Assembly: GCA_001768565.1 (NCBI GenBank)
Contig: MEOE01000023.1
Coordinates: 159,215-223,214, forward strand
DNA from: Bacteroidetes bacterium GWF2_33_16
Lineage (GTDB): Bacteria; Bacteroidota; Bacteroidia; Bacteroidales; UBA12077
DNA length: 64,000 bases
Reading direction: 5' to 3'
The notes below the pieces were generated by a model. The model was not told the origin of the DNA and made no database searches. It saw only the letters and a program-made list of their open reading frames with translations. Shown piece after piece: positions 1 through 8,802 of this stretch. Numbering within the stretch: position 1 is the stretch's first letter; each line of letters begins with the position of its first letter. Both the position numbers and the translations under genes were made by a program.

Positions 1-722
1 TCTAAATCAATTATTTGAACTTTTGGTGTAAGGCTATCATTTTTTATCGTTTTTAAACTTAATCCATCACGACTCAAAATAGCAACATCATCGTCATTTA
101 AATAGATTACACTTTTTGTATGTTCAACAATTGGTGTTGCATCTGAAGCAATAAAATATTCACCATCGCCTACTCCTATTACTAAAGGACTACCTCTTCT
201 GGCAGCAATAAGTTTGTCTGGTTCTTCTCTACAAATTATAGCTAGGCCAAATGCACCAATAACTTTTGAAAGAGCTAATCGAACTGCAATCTCAGCACTT
301 ACTTTTCCTTTTAGATAAATATATTCAATAAGATTAGCTAGTACCTCTGTATCTGTTTCTGAAATAAAATTATAACCACGATCAATTAACTTTTCTTTTA
401 ATTTACTGTAGTTTTCAATTATTCCATTATGAATTAATATAAAATGACCATTCATAGACTCGTGTGGATGAGCATTTAAATCGTTAGGTTCACCATGTGT
501 GGCCCAACGAGTATGACCTATTCCCACAGTTCCGGCTGTATCCTGCTTTGATGCAAAATCATCAAGATCTGATACTTTTCCCTTTTTCTTAAAAACTTTT
601 ACTTTTTTGTTAAATATTGATACCCCTGCAGAATCATAACCTCGATATTCAAGTCTTTTGAGACCGCTAATTAAAATCGGGTATGCTTGTTTTTCTCCTA
701 TATATCCAACTATTCCACACAT
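1..722 (-). CDS. glmS: Glutamine--fructose-6-phosphate aminotransferase, N-terminal part (cut by window edge)
   Basis: Makes glucosamine-6-phosphate from fructose-6-phosphate and glutamine, the first step toward UDP-GlcNAc for peptidoglycan and LPS. The translated start is MCGIVGYIG, so Cys2 becomes the N-terminal nucleophile of the class II glutaminase domain. The family motifs GHTRWATHGEPN and HNGIIENY follow, and SETDTEVLANLIEY is intact. About 240 residues are inside the window; the isomerase (SIS) domains lie beyond position 1. The ATG is 6 nt after the stop of the DUF4270 gene, so the two are probably co-transcribed. Confident from motifs. Confidence 0.96.
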   Translation of the reverse strand, partial: MCGIVGYIGEKQAYPILISGLKRLEYRGYDSAGVSIFNKKVKVFKKKGKVSDLDDFASKQDTAGTVGIGHTRWATHGEPNDLNAHPHESMNGHFILIHNGIIENYSKLKEKLIDRGYNFISETDTEVLANLIEYIYLKGKVSAEIAVRLALSKVIGAFGLAIICREEPDKLIAARRGSPLVIGVGDGEYFIASDATPIVEHTKSVIYLNDDDVAILSRDGLSLKTIKNDSLTPKVQIIDL

Positions 723-728
723 AAAATA

Positions 729-1994
729 TTAATGTTTTGAATATGTAACCTTAAGTTTAATATTTTCACCAGCTTTTAAAATTACACGATTTGCTTCTGA
801 GGTATTAGCAGGTATTTTTAAAACTAAACATGAATCAGTAGACTGGCCATTTAATAGAGATTTAAGATATAACGAAATATCAAAGCTATATTGATAATCT
901 GTAGCATTTAATTTCCCATCAAATAATTTTCCACTTGAAGCATCAACAATTTGAGAATAAATCGAATCTGCAACAAGATGAGTAAAATATAACTGATCAG
1001 GAAATGGATATTCCTCAGGTTCTCCGGTATCGAATATCGGCATAATAAGCTCGGCTTTTAGTATTGAGTAATTAGCCTTATTAATCAAATCCATATAATT
1101 AGAAAGAATCAATTTAGATGTAACTCCTCCAAGACCTTGTACAAATAGCAGAGAATCTATCTCAGTTGAATCATTTTCCATAAAGGCCTGTAGTATCGAA
1201 TTTTCAGGGTTATTCTTATATGTACCAAACCTTTCACCTTTATTTAAATAATAAGGAAACGACAATGTATCATTATAATAAATAACTAATTTCGTTTGGG
1301 CATTTGAAATATTAACATTAAACAATTGGCCTCCATTAGTTAGAACATTCTCAGGTATAATAGAAATTCCTTTGAATGTATCTAAAAAAAGTGAGTCATC
1401 TTTATGAGCTGATGAATCAGCAGCTATGCGATTTGCTATATCTATATCTAATGGAAAAGCTAGAAGGGTATCTCCTTGTATTCTATATCCGGTATTTAAT
1501 TTGTTGGCTATGGAATACATATTATCCATATTATAATCTGAATAATATATTGGGTCTTCAGAAATAGCTGAATCAAGTTCGTAAATATTAATCGGGAAAT
1601 TGATATCTTTTATTCCAAAAGTGGTATCTACCTGAAGAAATAGTACTATAGAATCAATTACAGCACTATCATAAACCCAAACATAGTTTACAGGCTCAAA
1701 TTGGGATGCAATTCTGCCTTCGGTTGATCCGTAATAAGTGCTATTTACTAAACCAAGATAGTAAGTTGAATAGTTTTTTGAATAAAATCTAGTTTGGTTA
1801 ACTAAATAACTACTAAACGACAATGTTGTATCATCATAAATATATCCTATTTTATCATTTTCGGGAATTAAATCGGCTCCAAGTAAACTAGCTTCTTCTG
1901 TGCATGAATAAAAAATAGAAATAGATGCAAGAGAAATAACTACCAAAAAATGTAAGAAAGAACTTCTGGTTAAAAATTGAAATTTTGTATTCAT
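729..1994 (-). CDS. DUF4270-family outer-membrane lipoprotein
   Basis: A 421-residue exported protein with an N-terminal hydrophobic segment ending in a lipobox-like FYSC (Cys31). The mature start, with ASLLGADLIPENDKIG, is characteristic of the DUF4270 family of Bacteroidota. The rest is beta-rich with no catalytic motif. Function is unknown. It lies between the short glycogen-synthase-like gene (6 nt upstream) and glmS (6 nt downstream), an arrangement I recall as common in the phylum. The lipid anchor is inferred from the lipobox; surface exposure is not shown. Confidence 0.85.
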   Translation of the reverse strand: MNTKFQFLTRSSFLHFLVVISLASISIFYSCTEEASLLGADLIPENDKIGYIYDDTTLSFSSYLVNQTRFYSKNYSTYYLGLVNSTYYGSTEGRIASQFEPVNYVWVYDSAVIDSIVLFLQVDTTFGIKDINFPINIYELDSAISEDPIYYSDYNMDNMYSIANKLNTGYRIQGDTLLAFPLDIDIANRIAADSSAHKDDSLFLDTFKGISIIPENVLTNGGQLFNVNISNAQTKLVIYYNDTLSFPYYLNKGERFGTYKNNPENSILQAFMENDSTEIDSLLFVQGLGGVTSKLILSNYMDLINKANYSILKAELIMPIFDTGEPEEYPFPDQLYFTHLVADSIYSQIVDASSGKLFDGKLNATDYQYSFDISLYLKSLLNGQSTDSCLVLKIPANTSEANRVILKAGENIKLKVTYSKH

Positions 1995-2000
1995 CTTATT

Positions 2001-2804
2001 TTAAAGGATTTTATCGTATAATTGTGAGTATGCTTCAATATAATCTTCTGTATCGCGATGTTCAATAAACGGTTTTTTTAGGGTTTTAATATATTCATGT
2101 AGCTCTGAATTTATTTTTTTACTTCCAACAATAACTGCATCAGACATTTCGACAGCCAGTTTATTCAAATTTAAAAAAGTAGGTTCTTTTAAAATCTTAA
2201 CATCAGATTTTGTAATGCTCTCAAAAAGAACCTTGTCTTTAAAATCTTTGTGCAACGAATTCTTAAAATCATCTTTATAAACAGAATATACTATTTTTGA
2301 ATTTGCGAATAATGGATCGTCGCTATATGCTTTTTTAATATAAAGAGGAACAAGGCTTGTAAACCATCCATGACAATGAATAATATCAGGTGTCCATCTA
2401 AGCTTACGTACTGTTTCTATTACTCCTCTTGCAAAAAATATAATTCGTTCGTCGTTATCAGCAAATTCTTTTCCGTTTTCGTCTTTAGATGTAGATTTTC
2501 GCTGAAAATAATCCTCATTATCAATAAAATAAACCTGCATTCTTGCCGATTGTATCGATGCAACCTTAATAATTAAAGGATGATCGGTATCATCGATAAT
2601 TAAATTCATACCAGAAAGACGTATAACCTCATGCAATTGGTTGCGTCTCTCATTTATACATCCGAATTTGGGCATGAAAGTTCTAATCTCTTTCCCACTT
2701 TCCTGAATACCCTGTGGAAGATTCCTTCCAATCAACGACATTTCTGATTCGGGTAGATAAGGGGTAATTTCTTGCGAGATAAATAAAACTTTTTTATTTT
2801 CCAT
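2001..2804 (-). CDS. Short glycogen/starch synthase-like protein (GT5 N-terminal domain only)
   Basis: About 267 residues that match the N-terminal ADP-glucose-dependent starch/glycogen synthase domain: an initial KKVLFISQEITPY, then TPDIIHCHGWFTSLVPLY in the middle. Full GlgA is about 470-500 residues with a second Rossmann domain that carries the nucleotide-sugar site; that half is absent here and no remnant follows. The ATG at 2804 (MENKK) is preferred; an upstream in-frame extension adds a poorly conserved 12 residues. The gene is divergent from panC, the usual order in Bacteroidota, so the short form is probably the native gene. Catalytic activity is doubtful. Confidence 0.8.
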   Translation of the reverse strand: MENKKVLFISQEITPYLPESEMSLIGRNLPQGIQESGKEIRTFMPKFGCINERRNQLHEVIRLSGMNLIIDDTDHPLIIKVASIQSARMQVYFIDNEDYFQRKSTSKDENGKEFADNDERIIFFARGVIETVRKLRWTPDIIHCHGWFTSLVPLYIKKAYSDDPLFANSKIVYSVYKDDFKNSLHKDFKDKVLFESITKSDVKILKEPTFLNLNKLAVEMSDAVIVGSKKINSELHEYIKTLKKPFIEHRDTEDYIEAYSQLYDKIL

Positions 2805-2956
2805 TTTTTGGAATGTTGAATTAATTTTAAATCTTTGCAAAATTAGTAAAAATATTGTTAATCATCAACAAATTACTTCTTGCATATAATCTTGTTGACA
2901 ATAAATATTTTTATTCTTTCTTTTTTAAAACTCTCATACATATTACCTTTATATCT

Positions 2957-2964
2957 TATATTTG
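2957..2964 (+). promoter_or_regulatory. Putative -7 promoter box of panC
   Basis: TATATTTG matches the Bacteroidota -7 consensus TAnnTTTG and lies 16 nt upstream of the panC ATG at 2981. No clear -33 TTTG box is visible. Its position supports the internal ATG over the longer upstream frame. Confidence 0.5.
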
Positions 2965-2980
2965 TGCAATTTTAAAGGTT

Positions 2981-3826
2981 ATGAAGATAGTTTCAAATAG
3001 ATCGGATTTAATACAAGAGCTAAATTTATTGCGTCAGCTTGGCAAAACAATAGGATTTGTACCCACTATGGGGGCTCTTCACGAAGGTCATCTTTCTCTT
3101 ATGAGATATTCTAATGATCAAAACGATATTACTGTTGTTAGTATTTTTGTAAACCCAACTCAGTTTAACGACAAAAAAGATTATCAAAGATATCCCAGAA
3201 TATTGGATGAGGATATAAAAAAACTCGAATCTGTTTCTTGCGATTTTCTTTTCACTCCTTCCGAACACGAAATGTATCCCGTAAAGGATACTCGCGAATT
3301 TGACTTTGGAAATCTCGACAAAGTTATGGAAGGCAAATTCAGACCGGGTCATTTTCAAGGTGTAGCATTAATAGTAAGCAAACTATTTGAGATAGTAAAT
3401 CCTGATTTTGCTTATTTTGGAGAGAAAGATTTTCAGCAAGTAGCTATCATCAAGCACATTACCAAAAAACTAGATTTCCCGGTAGAAATTATTTCTTGTC
3501 CAATCTTACGTGAAACAGACGGATTGGCTATGAGCTCTAGAAATATGCTTTTATCCATTGAAGAAAGAAAACATGTTCCATTAATTTTCAAAACCCTTCA
3601 GGAGGCTCAACAAAAAGCAAAAAATCTAAGTGTAGATGAAACAAAAAACTGGGTTGTTTGTACTATTAATAATGATTCCTTCTTAAAAGTTGAATATTTC
3701 GAAATTGTTGACGAAACAAATCTGCAGCCCATAAATAAATGGGAACAAAAAACGGGTAAGGTTGGGTGTATTGCAGTGCATGTTGGAAATATAAGACTTA
3801 TAGATAATATTAGATTTAATTCGTAA
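2981..3826 (+). CDS. panC: Pantothenate synthetase
   Basis: Joins pantoate and beta-alanine with ATP to give pantothenate, the precursor of CoA. The translation has the nucleotidyltransferase motif FVPTMGALHEGH (HxGH) near the N terminus, then VVSIFVNPTQF, YFGEKDFQQV and AMSSRNMLL, all typical of PanC. The start is placed at the ATG at 2981 (MKIVSNR), which gives about 281 residues, the normal length. A longer frame from 2855 would add 42 residues and run through the putative promoter. panD, which supplies beta-alanine, follows after 24 nt, so this is a two-gene pathway unit. Confidence 0.96.
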   Translation: MKIVSNRSDLIQELNLLRQLGKTIGFVPTMGALHEGHLSLMRYSNDQNDITVVSIFVNPTQFNDKKDYQRYPRILDEDIKKLESVSCDFLFTPSEHEMYPVKDTREFDFGNLDKVMEGKFRPGHFQGVALIVSKLFEIVNPDFAYFGEKDFQQVAIIKHITKKLDFPVEIISCPILRETDGLAMSSRNMLLSIEERKHVPLIFKTLQEAQQKAKNLSVDETKNWVVCTINNDSFLKVEYFEIVDETNLQPINKWEQKTGKVGCIAVHVGNIRLIDNIRFNS

Positions 3827-3850
3827 ATTTGTAAGATTAATTGTATCAAA

Positions 3851-4201
3851 ATGAATATCGAAGTTGTTAAATCAAAAATACACAAAGTAACAGTTACCGA
3901 AGCTAACTTGCATTATGTTGGAAGCATAACCATAGATCAGGATTTAATGGACGCATCCAATATAATTGAGAATGAGAAAGTTCAAATAGTTAATTTAAAT
4001 AATGGTGAGCGACTCGAAACATACGTAATTAAAGGAAAAAGAGGAGCTGGTGAAATTTGCCTTAATGGTCCTGCTGCCCGAAAAGCTACTGTCGGCGATG
4101 TAATTATTATTATTTCTTATGGTTCTCTGGATTTTGAAGAAGCGAAAAGTTTTAAGCCCTGCTTAATATTTCCTGATACAGCCACAAACAAACTAATATA
4201 A
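3851..4201 (+). CDS. panD: Aspartate 1-decarboxylase precursor
   Basis: Pyruvoyl enzyme that decarboxylates aspartate to beta-alanine for PanC. The 116-residue length is typical. The self-cleavage site Gly24-Ser25 is present in the context [10 protein letters not shown], and the conserved GERLETYVI and NGPAAR segments follow. It lies 24 nt downstream of panC, and the next gene begins 6 nt after its stop, so it is within an operon. Confidence 0.96.
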   Translation: MNIEVVKSKIHKVTVTEANLHYVGSITIDQDLMDASNIIENEKVQIVNLNNGERLETYVIKGKRGAGEICLNGPAARKATVGDVIIIISYGSLDFEEAKSFKPCLIFPDTATNKLI

Positions 4202-4207
4202 AACCCT

Positions 4208-5224
4208 TTGAAAAGAAGCGTTTTTAAGATTATCAATTTTTTTATCTTTTTAACTATCGGTTTAATTCTCCTTTATTTTGCATTTAAGGGAATTAATTTC
4301 GAAAGCTTGGTAAATGATTTAAAAAACGCTAACTATACATGGGTTGGATTATCGTTAATTTTTGCCTTCTTCGCTTACCTCAGTCGTGCGTATCGATGGA
4401 AATTATTAATCGAACCACTTAATTACACCCCCCCACTTAAAAATGTTTTTTATGCCTTAATGATAGGTTACCTTGCAAACCTGGCATTTCCTCGAATCGG
4501 AGAAATTACACGTTGTGGGTCACTTACCAAAACAGACAAAATCCCAATAGATTCTCTAATTGGCACTGTGATTATTGAACGAGCTGTAGATATGCTGGTG
4601 CTTTTGATTTTCCTTTTTGTTATTTTTCTGGCAAAAATAGAATATTTCGGAAGTTTCATTAAAGATAATGTTTTTATCCCTTTATATAACAAATTCATCA
4701 ATATAGTTGATTTTCCATTTTATTACTGGATTTTAATTGTTCTACTAATTGCTGCAATTATCATAGGATATTATTATTTCCGTCGAAGATTAAAACGTGT
4801 ATTGATAATTCATAAATTCCGAAAGCTATTACGGGGTGTTTTTACAGGAATAAAAACGGTAACTAAAATGCAAAATAGGTGGGCATTTCTTTTACATACT
4901 GTAATTATTTGGGCAATGTATTTCCTAATGACCTATGTTGTTGTTTTTGCTATTCCTGCAACACAAAATTTGAAGCCTATTGATGGCGTATTCTTGCTTG
5001 TAATTGGTGGATTAGGTATGGCTGCTCCAGTGCAGGGAGGAATCGGAGCTTTTCATTGGATAATAGCATCAGGGCTTACATTATACGACATTTCTAAAAC
5101 TGATGGATTGGTGTTTGCTACTATCCAACACGAATCACAAGTTTTTTTAGTTTTAATCCTTGGAACTATATCAATTTTAATGTTGTTTATTAATTCTCGC
5201 CGCAAAAGAAAAATAATTAGTTAA
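4208..5224 (+). CDS. Flippase-like integral membrane protein (LPG synthase TM-region / UPF0104 family)
   Basis: A 338-residue polytopic membrane protein with about eight hydrophobic segments. Conserved features include LSRAYRWKLL, GYLANLAFPRIGEITRC and, near the C terminus, GLGMAAPVQGGIGAFHWI, typical of the family related to the transmembrane part of lysylphosphatidylglycerol synthetase. The soluble aminoacyl-transfer domain is absent, so a lipid-related transport role is the usual guess; the substrate is unknown. The start appears to be TTG at 4208, 6 nt after the panD stop: no in-frame ATG occurs until well inside the conserved region. Confidence 0.85.
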   Translation: MKRSVFKIINFFIFLTIGLILLYFAFKGINFESLVNDLKNANYTWVGLSLIFAFFAYLSRAYRWKLLIEPLNYTPPLKNVFYALMIGYLANLAFPRIGEITRCGSLTKTDKIPIDSLIGTVIIERAVDMLVLLIFLFVIFLAKIEYFGSFIKDNVFIPLYNKFINIVDFPFYYWILIVLLIAAIIIGYYYFRRRLKRVLIIHKFRKLLRGVFTGIKTVTKMQNRWAFLLHTVIIWAMYFLMTYVVVFAIPATQNLKPIDGVFLLVIGGLGMAAPVQGGIGAFHWIIASGLTLYDISKTDGLVFATIQHESQVFLVLILGTISILMLFINSRRKRKIIS

Positions 5225-5248
5225 ATTTACTCCTGTTAATTTTTTATT

Positions 5249-5737
5249 ATGGATAAATTAAGCTTTATAAAATCAAAAATTATTGATTTTAATAATATCG
5301 ATTCACATCTGGCATTCTGGAATTTTAAGAACTATAAAATCGTTTTTACTAACGGATGCTTTGATATTATTCACAGAGGCCATATAGAATACCTTGCCCA
5401 AGCTGCAAGCTATGGCGATATTTTAATTATAGGTCTAAATACCGACAATTCTGTTAGTAGAATAAAAGGCGAAAACCGACCTGTTCAGGACGAATATGCT
5501 CGTGCAATTACATTAGCCGCATTGCAATTTGTCAATGCAGTAGTTCTGTTTGATGAGAATACACCCTATGATTTAATTCAAAAAATTCAGCCAGATATTT
5601 TAATTAAGGGTAGCGATTATAAGCCCGAAAATATTGTTGGTTACGATATTGTTAAAGCAAAAGGTGGAAAAATTGTTACGATTGATTTTATAGATGGCTA
5701 TTCAACTACATCAATTATTGAAAAGCTAAAAAAATAA
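5249..5737 (+). CDS. rfaE2: D-glycero-beta-D-manno-heptose 1-phosphate adenylyltransferase-like protein
   Basis: A stand-alone nucleotidyltransferase of 162 residues. FTNGCFDIIHRGHIEYL contains the HxGH nucleotide-binding motif, and the end has the characteristic GYSTTSII. This is the adenylyltransferase half of HldE (RfaE domain II), which makes ADP-heptose for LPS. No kinase half is fused or adjacent, so the partner must be elsewhere if the pathway is complete. It sits between the flippase-like gene and radA with short gaps, consistent with one operon. Confidence 0.9.
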   Translation: MDKLSFIKSKIIDFNNIDSHLAFWNFKNYKIVFTNGCFDIIHRGHIEYLAQAASYGDILIIGLNTDNSVSRIKGENRPVQDEYARAITLAALQFVNAVVLFDENTPYDLIQKIQPDILIKGSDYKPENIVGYDIVKAKGGKIVTIDFIDGYSTTSIIEKLKK

Positions 5738-5746
5738 ACTTGTTTT

Positions 5747-7111
5747 ATGGCTAAAGTAAAAACAGTATATGTATGTCAGAATTGTGGCGCCGAATCTGCT
5801 AAATGGATTGGCAAATGCTATTCTTGTGGAGAGTGGAATTCATACGTTGAACAAAAATTAGCCAAAGAATCTAATAAAAGTATTGTTTTTACTGATTCTG
5901 ATAAGTTACATCCTCTTAAAATTTCGGAAATAGTATCAAAAAACGAAGGTCGCATTTTAACTCACATTGCCGAACTTGATCGAATTCTAGGTGGAGGATT
6001 AGTTCCTGGATCGGTAATTTTAATTGGAGGTGAGCCAGGAATAGGAAAATCGACATTGGCATTACAAGTCGCCCTAAAATTAAACCATTTAAAAACACTT
6101 TACATTAGTGGCGAAGAAAGTCCACAACAAATTAAGATGAGGGCTGAAAGAATCAAGTTTAAAAATGAAAATTGTTTTATTCTTGGTGAAACACTTCTGG
6201 AAAACATACTTATTCATACGCAAAACCTTCAACCCGACATTTTAATTATCGATTCTATTCAAACTCTTTACTCTGACAAATTAGAATCATCGGCCGGAAC
6301 AGTATCCCAAATTCGAGAAACAGCAGCTACTTTATTGAAATTTGCCAAAACAACACACACACCTGTTTTCTTAATTGGGCATATAACAAAGGAAGGAAGT
6401 CTTGCAGGACCTAAAGTTCTCGAACACGTTGTTGATACAGTGCTTCAATTTGAAGGCGACCAAAATAACCTTTACCGTATTTTGCGTACTACAAAAAACC
6501 GATTTGGATCAACTTCTGAATTAGGGATTTTTGAAATGGGCAACGAAGGATTAAGAGAAGTACCCAATCCTTCTGAAGTATTAATTGCACAAACAGATGA
6601 AGTTTTAAGCGGAACATCAATTGCTTCAACCATAAATGGAGCTCGACCACTATTAATTGAAATACAAGCACTTGTTAGCTCTGCTGTTTATGGAACACCT
6701 CAACGATCATCAACAGGATTTGACAATAGAAGATTAGGTATGTTATTAGCTGTTCTTGAAAAAAGAGCTGGATTCAAGTTAAGTCAGAAAGATGTTTTTA
6801 TAAATATTGCAGGTGGCATTAAAGTAGATGACCCTGCTACTGATTTAGCAGTAATTGCTTCTGTACTTTCTTCAAATCTTGATATACCTATCGATAAAAA
6901 CATTTGCTTTGCCGCTGAAGTTGGCCTAACTGGAGAAATACGACCTGTAAGCAGAATTGAACAACGTATAAGCGAAGCTGAAAAACTGGGTTTTATGAAA
7001 ATCTTTATTTCTCGATATAACTCCAAAGGTGTAGATCTTAAAAGATTCAAGATTGATATTGTTAAAGTAGGCAGAGTTGATGAGTTATTCAGATCACTAT
7101 TTAAAAAGTGA
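5747..7111 (+). CDS. radA: DNA repair protein RadA
   Basis: ATP-dependent branch-migration protein in recombinational repair. Domain order is canonical over 454 residues: a four-cysteine zinc finger (Cys10, Cys13, Cys24, Cys27), a RecA-like ATPase with Walker A GGEPGIGKST at 94-103, the RadA-specific KNRFG motif, and a C-terminal Lon-protease-like domain (DVFINIAGGIKVDDPATDLA, then GEIRPV). The stop codon overlaps the GTG start of the next gene, suggesting translational coupling. Confidence 0.97.
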   Translation: MAKVKTVYVCQNCGAESAKWIGKCYSCGEWNSYVEQKLAKESNKSIVFTDSDKLHPLKISEIVSKNEGRILTHIAELDRILGGGLVPGSVILIGGEPGIGKSTLALQVALKLNHLKTLYISGEESPQQIKMRAERIKFKNENCFILGETLLENILIHTQNLQPDILIIDSIQTLYSDKLESSAGTVSQIRETAATLLKFAKTTHTPVFLIGHITKEGSLAGPKVLEHVVDTVLQFEGDQNNLYRILRTTKNRFGSTSELGIFEMGNEGLREVPNPSEVLIAQTDEVLSGTSIASTINGARPLLIEIQALVSSAVYGTPQRSSTGFDNRRLGMLLAVLEKRAGFKLSQKDVFINIAGGIKVDDPATDLAVIASVLSSNLDIPIDKNICFAAEVGLTGEIRPVSRIEQRISEAEKLGFMKIFISRYNSKGVDLKRFKIDIVKVGRVDELFRSLFKK

Positions 7112-8802
7112 AAACATTGAAAATACTGGATGTAAAAAATCTTTCGTTGTCATTCTATAACAATAACCAACCAACCCAGGTTTTAAAAAACATATCTTTT
7201 ACACTAGATCAAGGACAAACTCTTGGTATAGTTGGAGAATCTGGATCGGGAAAATCATTGACAGTACTTTCGGTTTTGAAGCTTTTGCCGTCAAATGCGA
7301 AGCTATCAGCAGATAATATTCTTTTTACGAACAATGGACTTGAAACCAACCTATTGAATCTGGAAGAAAATGAGATATTAAATTTTCGGGGATGTAATAT
7401 TTCTATGATATTTCAGGAACCCATGACATCTTTAAATCCGTCAATTAAATGTGGCAAACAGGTTGAAGAGGTTTTTTACATTCATCAAACAAATAAAAAT
7501 TCAGTATCCAAATCAAAGGTAATTGAACTATTCGAGGAAGTTATGCTTCCCGATCCATTAAGAATATACAATAGTTATCCACATCAATTATCAGGAGGAC
7601 AGAAACAAAGAGTAATGATTGCTATGGCCATAGCTCTTAAACCCGCTATTCTAATTGCTGATGAGCCAACTACTGCATTAGATGTAACGGTTCAAAAATC
7701 GATTCTCGATTTATTAAAACAGATTCAGGAAAAATACCAGATGAGTATAATTTTTATTTCACACGATCTGGGTATTATTTCACAAATGGCTGATAACATT
7801 ATGGTAATGTACAGAGGAGAATTAGTAGAGTTTGGCCAAGCTGATCAAATAATAAAAAATCCAAATCATGCTTATACAAAAGGGTTATTAAAATGCCGCC
7901 CAAACCTAAAGTTAAAACCTTACAGATTGCACATTTTATCTGACTTTACTAATCCTCCACGAGAAAAAAAAGAGAAACCTGTTATAGTGGAAAATTTAAT
8001 TCAAAAAGACCCATTGCTAAGGGTTCAGAACTTAACAAAGAGATTTATTATTGAAACCAGTTTTTTTGGAAAAACAAATAAAGAGTTGATAGCTGTAGAT
8101 GATATTAGTTTTGAAGTATTTAAAGGCGAAACATTAGGTTTGGTGGGAGAATCAGGAAGTGGAAAATCTACATTAAGCAGAATTATTACTCAACTAATTA
8201 ATTACAATTCAGGTTTAATAGAATACAATGGAGTTTCTTTACAGAATCTTTCAAAAAAAGAACTAAAGGAGTTTCATAAGAAAGTACAAATCATTTTTCA
8301 AGATCCTTATTCATCGCTAAATCCAAAAATTACCGCTGGAGAGGCTATAATGGAACCTATGATTGTTCATGGGATTTACTCATCGTTTCGTGAGCGAGAA
8401 AAAGAAACAAAAAGACTTTTAGAGAAAGTTAGGCTCTCACCCAATTCATTTAATAAATATCCGCATGAGTTTTCTGGAGGACAGCGACAAAGAATAGTTA
8501 TTGCACGTGCATTAGCAGTTAAACCAGAATTTATTATTTGTGATGAGTCTGTTTCGGCATTAGACGTATCAGTTCAGGCTGAAATACTTAATTTACTCAA
8601 TGATTTTAAAGAAGAATTTAATCTAACCTATATATTTATATCCCACGATTTGGCGATTGTGAAATATATGTCAGATAGAATAATGGTTTTGAAAAATGGG
8701 GAATTGATTGAAATAAACGAGACAGACAAACTCTATAGTTCACCTGTCTCTGAATATACAAAAAATCTTATTAGCTCTATTCCTAATATTGCTCAGTATT
8801 AA
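7108..8802 (+). CDS. Fused double-ATPase ABC transporter subunit (peptide/nickel type)
   Basis: 564 residues carrying two complete ABC nucleotide-binding domains, as in YejF or fused DppD-DppF. Each half has Walker A GESGSGKS, a signature (LSGGQKQR in the first, FSGGQRQR in the second), and Walker B followed by the D-loop (ADEPTTALDVT and CDESVSALDVS). The second Walker B has Ser after Glu where Pro is usual, a common variation. It should energise uptake or export of oligopeptides or similar solutes, but no permease or binding-protein gene is adjacent. The GTG start overlaps the radA stop (GTGA). Confidence 0.9.
   Translation: MKTLKILDVKNLSLSFYNNNQPTQVLKNISFTLDQGQTLGIVGESGSGKSLTVLSVLKLLPSNAKLSADNILFTNNGLETNLLNLEENEILNFRGCNISMIFQEPMTSLNPSIKCGKQVEEVFYIHQTNKNSVSKSKVIELFEEVMLPDPLRIYNSYPHQLSGGQKQRVMIAMAIALKPAILIADEPTTALDVTVQKSILDLLKQIQEKYQMSIIFISHDLGIISQMADNIMVMYRGELVEFGQADQIIKNPNHAYTKGLLKCRPNLKLKPYRLHILSDFTNPPREKKEKPVIVENLIQKDPLLRVQNLTKRFIIETSFFGKTNKELIAVDDISFEVFKGETLGLVGESGSGKSTLSRIITQLINYNSGLIEYNGVSLQNLSKKELKEFHKKVQIIFQDPYSSLNPKITAGEAIMEPMIVHGIYSSFREREKETKRLLEKVRLSPNSFNKYPHEFSGGQRQRIVIARALAVKPEFIICDESVSALDVSVQAEILNLLNDFKEEFNLTYIFISHDLAIVKYMSDRIMVLKNGELIEINETDKLYSSPVSEYTKNLISSIPNIAQY

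Noticed and set aside
2855..2980. Upstream extension of panC by 42 residues
   Set aside because: The extra residues do not look like PanC, and the region holds the likely promoter; the ATG at 2981 gives the normal length.
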